Source of the DNA: Hyphomicrobium sp.
Lineage (GTDB): Bacteria > Pseudomonadota > Alphaproteobacteria > Rhizobiales > Hyphomicrobiaceae
Direction of reading: 5' to 3'
DNA: 9,906 nt
NCBI GenBank assembly: GCA_030598645.1
Contig: JAUVPN010000071.1
Span: 1-9,906, forward strand
The translations under genes and the position numbers were made by a program. The notes below the pieces were generated by a model, which saw nothing but the letters and a program-made list of their open reading frames with translations, ran no database searches and was not told where the DNA came from. Positions 6,565-9,906 of the stretch are shown here, piece after piece (positions within the stretch are counted from its first letter, which is position 1; each line of letters starts with the position of its first letter).

Positions 6565-7595
6565 GCTGCAGCCTCCTCGTAAGGGTGGGGAGAAGCTGCA
6601 TTACCCGAGGAGGTATTCGACAGATGATCGGCATGCAGAATTCGATGCACGTCTGCGTGCCTACCGGCGCGCAGAAGACTCAAAATCATGACCCGACGAA
6701 CATTGCCGCTGAGCGGAATCGTGCGCGCCGCAATCTCATCGATCACCCGTTGGTACTCTCCGGCCTCGTATAGGATCGAGCAGTAAATGGCGTGGAGATG
6801 CTCATCGCCTTGGCTGGTGTCCAGAGCTAACTTGCAGACTGCTCTAATGCCCGCGCGCCCTTTCTTACATTGAATAGCGTCCAGGAAACCCGACGAAAGG
6901 CATGTCATCAGCTCGTCAAGTATTTCCCTCCGCCTTTGTCCAGACGCTGACGGGGCGGCCTCGAGCGCCCGCAGCAATCGTGATCCAAATTCCATACGCA
7001 GTGCTGTCGCGAGCGCCGCTGTCGCGGCACGTAAGGCCGAGTTTTCAGAACGCAGCGCGGACTTTAGAATTGGTTGGTAATCGGGATGATAATTCTGCGC
7101 GATTACGCCGATAACCGCGAGGCGCTCGTTTAGGGCGCCGTGCTGGATCACTTCGAGGAAGTTTATGGGCTCGGCCGTATCGACTGCAAATGTTCGCTGA
7201 TTTTGAATGCATTCATACAGCATCTCTGCGCTGGCAGAATTCAAGGGATACGTATTACGTGTTTGTTCAAGGGAGACGACAGAAGAAGATTTTCGCACTC
7301 TGAGCAAAGCGATGCTTGTGGCCCAACCGAACGCTCCGACCGGTCCTGCAAAGAGCATTGCGAATGGAGTGACAATAAGGAGATCGCGATCGTACTTTGG
7401 CGGCTTAAGATGGCCCGCAAGAAGAATGGCTCCGACCAATGCAACATGCAGCAACAAAGCTGTGCTCACCGCAACGTAACCCGCGATGAACAGGGCAAGG
7501 ATAAGGAGATCCAGTACTCCAGCCGCGATGGCCTCGGCGTTTGGAAAATACTGAACTTGAGCAGTTTCTTTTCCCATCGAGCTTGTTTCTGGCAC
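6561..7595 (-). CDS. pelE: PelE-like membrane protein with helical repeats
   Basis: This 344-residue protein (Pseudomonas PelE is of similar length) has two or three N-terminal membrane segments (about residues 24-45, 47-62 and 72-98). A soluble helical-repeat region follows (about 145-320; for example ERLAVIGVIAQNYHPDYQPI, then SENSALRAATAALATALR). That layout, and its place between a PelD-like gene and pelF, identify it as PelE. PelE is an inner-membrane partner of PelD, PelF and PelG in the Pel synthase complex, with TPR-like repeats thought to recruit partners. The longest frame starts at GTG (7593-7595), 18 bases after the pelD stop. An ATG at 7575-7577 (codon 7) is an alternative. Neither has a convincing Shine-Dalgarno. 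The 3' end overlaps pelF by 4 bases (ATGA), and its last codons carry the pelF ribosome binding site. Confidence 0.8.
   Translation of the reverse strand: MPETSSMGKETAQVQYFPNAEAIAAGVLDLLILALFIAGYVAVSTALLLHVALVGAILLAGHLKPPKYDRDLLIVTPFAMLFAGPVGAFGWATSIALLRVRKSSSVVSLEQTRNTYPLNSASAEMLYECIQNQRTFAVDTAEPINFLEVIQHGALNERLAVIGVIAQNYHPDYQPILKSALRSENSALRAATAALATALRMEFGSRLLRALEAAPSASGQRRREILDELMTCLSSGFLDAIQCKKGRAGIRAVCKLALDTSQGDEHLHAIYCSILYEAGEYQRVIDEIAARTIPLSGNVRRVMILSLLRAGRHADVHRILHADHLSNTSSGNAASPHPYEEAAA
6572..6577 (-). promoter_or_regulatory. Ribosome binding site for pelF
   Basis: AGGAGG lies 7 bases upstream of the pelF ATG, inside the final Glu-Glu-Ala codons of pelE. It is a consensus Shine-Dalgarno and fixes the pelF start at 6562-6564. 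Confidence 0.85.
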
Positions 7596-7600
7596 GATTG

Positions 7601-7615
7601 AAGTCGGTGCGACTT
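7601..7615 (-). promoter_or_regulatory. Perfect 6-base-pair hairpin between pelD and pelE
   Basis: AAGTCG (7601-7606) and CGACTT (7610-7615) pair perfectly around a 3-base loop. The hairpin overlaps the pelD TAA stop (7614-7616) and lies just before the pelE GTG candidate at 7593-7595, where no recognisable Shine-Dalgarno is seen. It may influence translational coupling of pelE or mark an RNA-processing point. It is short, so chance is possible. Confidence 0.35.
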
Positions 7616-8783
7616 AGGCAGCTTGAATGTGCTGATCCGGCGCAGCGTGCTCTGGATCATAGTTATCTTTGCAGAGCGCCTGACTCTGGCACAAGCTTTG
7701 CGCCAGCTCATTTGCCATAGTACTGAAGGCATATTCTGCCCAGCGATCGAGCGCGTTCGGATGCAGTTCGTTAAGGCAGAGGACGCCCACGACTTGATTC
7801 CTTTCCTCACTCCAAAGGGGCGCGGCAAAAATGGTCTGCTCCAAAAATGGCGCGTCCTTCTCATTGAAAATCGAAAACACCTCTTTTCGTTCCGAGACGC
7901 TCGTGATCAGTGCCCGAGACGCTGTCGGGTCCGCTCGCATATGGCCCGAAGGCACCTCACCGCAAGATAATGTCCGGGACTCAATATTCTTGAATTTTGG
8001 GCCACCGATCATGTGAGCAGACAGGATGCAAGGACCAAAAAGCGTCTCCGCCGCCTGCTCGAGGCGCATCCAGACATCCGGCGGCGACGCATTGCGGACG
8101 TTCGAAAGCGCAGTCAGGCCTTCCGCTACCGAACGCCCCCCTCGGGTCGCGATTTGTCGTTCAATCTCCTCGAGCCGATTGCCGAGAATCTGACTATGTT
8201 GAGCTATGACATCTCTCTGGTTAAGCGCACTCGCAAGCTCCGCATCGAGAGCGCGTCGCTCGGAAATGTGTCGATCGACTATTTGGCCTAGGATAAGGGC
8301 TGTCGCGAGCCAGAGCACAGGTTCTAAAAAGAGATTGAGGCCAAATGCGTAATAGTCCAGATGAGGATCGCGCTCTGGACGAAGAAAGATCAGCATCAAG
8401 ACAATTGCGGACGCGGAAGTAGCAAGACCGGCATGACTACCGTACCGCACGGTCATCAGAAGAACGGGAATCCAAAATGGATGCGGACGGAGTTCGGACA
8501 GGCTTGCCGAGCCTGGGAGTGCCAGCTCAATAAGCAGAATGACGCCAAACATAAATCCAGCGTCAACCGCGAGCTGACCTCGCCGCGCCCAGGTGTTCGT
8601 TTCTCGGTGTGGTAGCCTCCCACTCGTTGCTAAGCTCGCCATAGCCGTACTCTTACCATCTGCCACTTTCTGAATTCCGCTGAAATACAGCTTGCGTCTG
8701 TCTTGTGTTGAAGAGATTCTCGAATCTGCTTCAAAGGCATAACGTGCGTTATGAAGTCCTATTGCTTTCTGCTCCTGGTCCAA
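7614..8783 (-). CDS. pelD: PelD-like membrane protein with GAF domain, no GGDEF domain
   Basis: The 389-residue frame has a polar N-terminus, about four hydrophobic segments (near residues 73-91, 102-117, 119-134, 149-168), a charged helical linker (about 170-215) and a GAF-like domain (about 225-367; APLWSEERNQVVGVLCLNEL near its end). This matches PelD, the inner-membrane regulatory subunit of the Pel synthase. Pseudomonas PelD is about 455 residues and ends in a degenerate GGDEF domain that binds c-di-GMP through an RxxD site; here the protein ends after the GAF domain and pelE starts 18 bases later. Start choice is uncertain. The frame opens at a TTG 3 bases after the TPR gene stop but lacks a clear Shine-Dalgarno. 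An ATG at 8640-8642 (codon 48, weak GGTAAGAG upstream) would leave about 25 cytoplasmic residues before the first membrane segment and is quite plausible. Confidence 0.75.
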   Translation of the reverse strand: MDQEQKAIGLHNARYAFEADSRISSTQDRRKLYFSGIQKVADGKSTAMASLATSGRLPHRETNTWARRGQLAVDAGFMFGVILLIELALPGSASLSELRPHPFWIPVLLMTVRYGSHAGLATSASAIVLMLIFLRPERDPHLDYYAFGLNLFLEPVLWLATALILGQIVDRHISERRALDAELASALNQRDVIAQHSQILGNRLEEIERQIATRGGRSVAEGLTALSNVRNASPPDVWMRLEQAAETLFGPCILSAHMIGGPKFKNIESRTLSCGEVPSGHMRADPTASRALITSVSERKEVFSIFNEKDAPFLEQTIFAAPLWSEERNQVVGVLCLNELHPNALDRWAEYAFSTMANELAQSLCQSQALCKDNYDPEHAAPDQHIQAA

Positions 8784-8786
8784 TCT

Positions 8787-9906
8787 TCAGATGCAACATG
8801 GTGACGACTGTGAATTTATTACACTATAGTTAGTCACCCCGTATTTCCTCGCCACCGCATCGAGTGAACGCACAGCATCCTCTGACAGGCGCGACCCGCG
8901 ACGCGCCATCGTGTCGATTTTGTCCTTTGCTCGAGCTGGACCGAGAATTGAGAACAAGAGTTCTGCCCAACGCTGCATATCACTAGGTGGAACACCGCTA
9001 GCCTTGCCCTGAAGAAGAACCCTTTGGGCAAGAGTCGGGTTGCCGACTTTAAGGGCCAGTTCGGCACCAAAGAGGGGGCGCGCCGCGAGGAGATCAAAGT
9101 TGAAAACGCTGCGCTCAGCAGCAACTGCGTGGAGCCCAAAGTGTAAGACTATATTCTCAGCAATGATCGCTGCTTCGGTGGCGCGGCGCTGCTTTCCGGA
9201 GAGTCGGCGCAGCATTTTGAGGGCGGGGCTCAAATCAGCTCCAGCTGCCGCGGCTATTACAAAACGTTCGAGGTCAACCTCGTCACGATGTTGCGGAGAT
9301 TGGGACCATTGAAGGAGTATCTTGCTCGCTATTTTCTTGAAACCTTTCGCGCCAAGCGCTCCGGCGAGCAATAGGTCTACATCGGGTTTCGCCGCTGCAA
9401 GACGTTGCACAAGGTTGACCACCATATCCCCGCGGCCGGCGCGGGCCAGACGCTCGGAAACAGTGTAAAGCAAGTGGTGCCCCTTCCAACTCGCAGCCCA
9501 GTGTACGACCCGATCGATGGCCTCGGCATACCTTTCTAGGTCCACGAGAAGTGCGAAATAGTTTAGGCGTCCTGCATGTTCAGGCCCTGGCGCACGCTTG
9601 TCTGCCTCGCGGTAAGCCTCGAGAGCTCCTGTGGCATCGCCAGATCTCAGAAGCATCGCGGCAAGGCGCTCAAAATCCTCGAAAGTCAAGCTCGGTGAAA
9701 GTCTAAGTCTGGATAAGAGCTGCATCTCGGCCGCTTCGTCGCCGGCCAACCGATAAATGCCGAGCAACTGGCGAACGTAGCTCAGATCTGCCTCACGTGC
9801 GACGAGCTGCTCTAACGCGGCTGTACGTCTCTCAGGCTGCATGGTCGATCGGTAGAGAGAGGCGAGCTTGACGAGCGCGCTAGGCATCGCGGCAGGGCGC
9901 TTAAAA
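8787..9906 (-). CDS. TPR-repeat protein, PelB-like (5' end beyond the window)
   Basis: The reading frame is open to the right window edge, so the protein is partial. The internal ATG at 9885-9887 need not be the start. About 370 residues are visible, made of alternating amphipathic helices with TPR-like A/G/Y spacing (for example LLGIYRLAGDEAAEMQLL, then LLRSGDATGALEAYREADK). No membrane segment is visible. The product stops in a short polar tail (SSPCCI) with none of the alternating beta-strands or terminal aromatic residue of an outer-membrane barrel. In Pseudomonas, PelB joins periplasmic TPRs, which bind PelA and guide polymer, to a C-terminal porin. Here only the repeat part is visible, directly upstream of pelD, so a PelB-like scaffold is the best guess. 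Assignment rests on context more than on recognised residues; a generic TPR protein is possible. The stop codon lies in frame with the pelD ORF that follows 3 bases later. Confidence 0.65.
   Translation of the reverse strand, partial: FKRPAAMPSALVKLASLYRSTMQPERRTAALEQLVAREADLSYVRQLLGIYRLAGDEAAEMQLLSRLRLSPSLTFEDFERLAAMLLRSGDATGALEAYREADKRAPGPEHAGRLNYFALLVDLERYAEAIDRVVHWAASWKGHHLLYTVSERLARAGRGDMVVNLVQRLAAAKPDVDLLLAGALGAKGFKKIASKILLQWSQSPQHRDEVDLERFVIAAAAGADLSPALKMLRRLSGKQRRATEAAIIAENIVLHFGLHAVAAERSVFNFDLLAARPLFGAELALKVGNPTLAQRVLLQGKASGVPPSDMQRWAELLFSILGPARAKDKIDTMARRGSRLSEDAVRSLDAVARKYGVTNYSVINSQSSPCCI
8800..8838 (-). promoter_or_regulatory. Bulged inverted repeat at the TPR gene/pelD junction
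   Basis: A 6-base perfect stem (GGTGAC at 8800-8805, GTCACC at 8833-8838) encloses two further 3-base pairings: ACT 8807-8809 with AGT 8828-8830, and GTG 8810-8812 with CAC 8822-8824. The apical loop is 9 bases and AT-rich. It covers the last codons of the TPR gene and ends about 16 bases before the pelD TTG candidate. No U-tract follows, so it is not a standard terminator. A translation-control or mRNA-processing role is inference. Confidence 0.35.

Noticed and set aside
7596..7640. Frameshift at the pelD 3' end hiding a GGDEF domain
   Set aside because: Only 18 bases separate the pelD stop from pelE, and pelE is full length, so there is no room for a missing domain.
1..9906. CRISPR arrays, rRNA genes, complete tRNA genes, riboswitches
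   Set aside because: No regularly spaced repeats, rRNA-like blocks, full cloverleaf or recognisable riboswitch core was seen on either strand.

Overview
The window carries most of a Pel-type exopolysaccharide operon. It is read entirely on the minus strand, from the right edge of the window to about position 1069. The left end holds insertion-sequence debris and a possible integration scar. The moderately GC-rich sequence, the ExoF-like polysaccharide export protein and the protein flavour suggest a Gram-negative alphaproteobacterium, probably of the Hyphomicrobiales (rhizobial) type. That placement is inference; nothing in the window fixes the genus.

Genes in transcription order: a TPR protein resembling the repeat part of PelB (8787-9906, open at the window edge); PelD-like membrane plus GAF protein (7614-8783); PelE-like membrane plus helical-repeat protein (6561-7595); PelF family-4 glycosyltransferase (4996-6564); PelG multi-pass membrane protein (3515-4993); a Wza/ExoF-like polysaccharide export protein with a long coiled coil (2077-3501); and a secreted GH114 endo-alpha-1,4-polygalactosaminidase-like protein (1069-2061). 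Junctions are tight throughout: a 4-base overlap and gaps of 2 to 18 bases. This points to one transcript whose promoter lies beyond the right edge.

By analogy with the Pseudomonas pel system, PelF polymerises a GalNAc/GalN-rich polymer from UDP-sugar in the cytoplasm. PelD, PelE and PelG form the inner-membrane synthase and transport complex. The remaining genes handle periplasmic passage, export and trimming. The locus departs from the classical plan in three ways. The PelD-like protein ends after its GAF domain and has no degenerate GGDEF (c-di-GMP receptor) domain. The TPR protein has no beta-barrel. An OPX (Wza-type) export protein sits where PelB/PelC would be expected to serve. A stand-alone GH114 replaces at least part of PelA, with no deacetylase domain visible. 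Genes beyond the right edge could change this picture.

The left 730 bases hold an IS3-family remnant: a probable outer end near 719-731, an intact orfA with a G GGA AAG slippery site, and a decayed orfB that loses its frame. Left of that, at 56-76, is a sequence matching the 3' end of a tRNA-Ser gene on the minus strand. It could be an attachment-site scar that would place the whole pel locus inside an integrated element. Positions 732-1068 hold no gene I can support.
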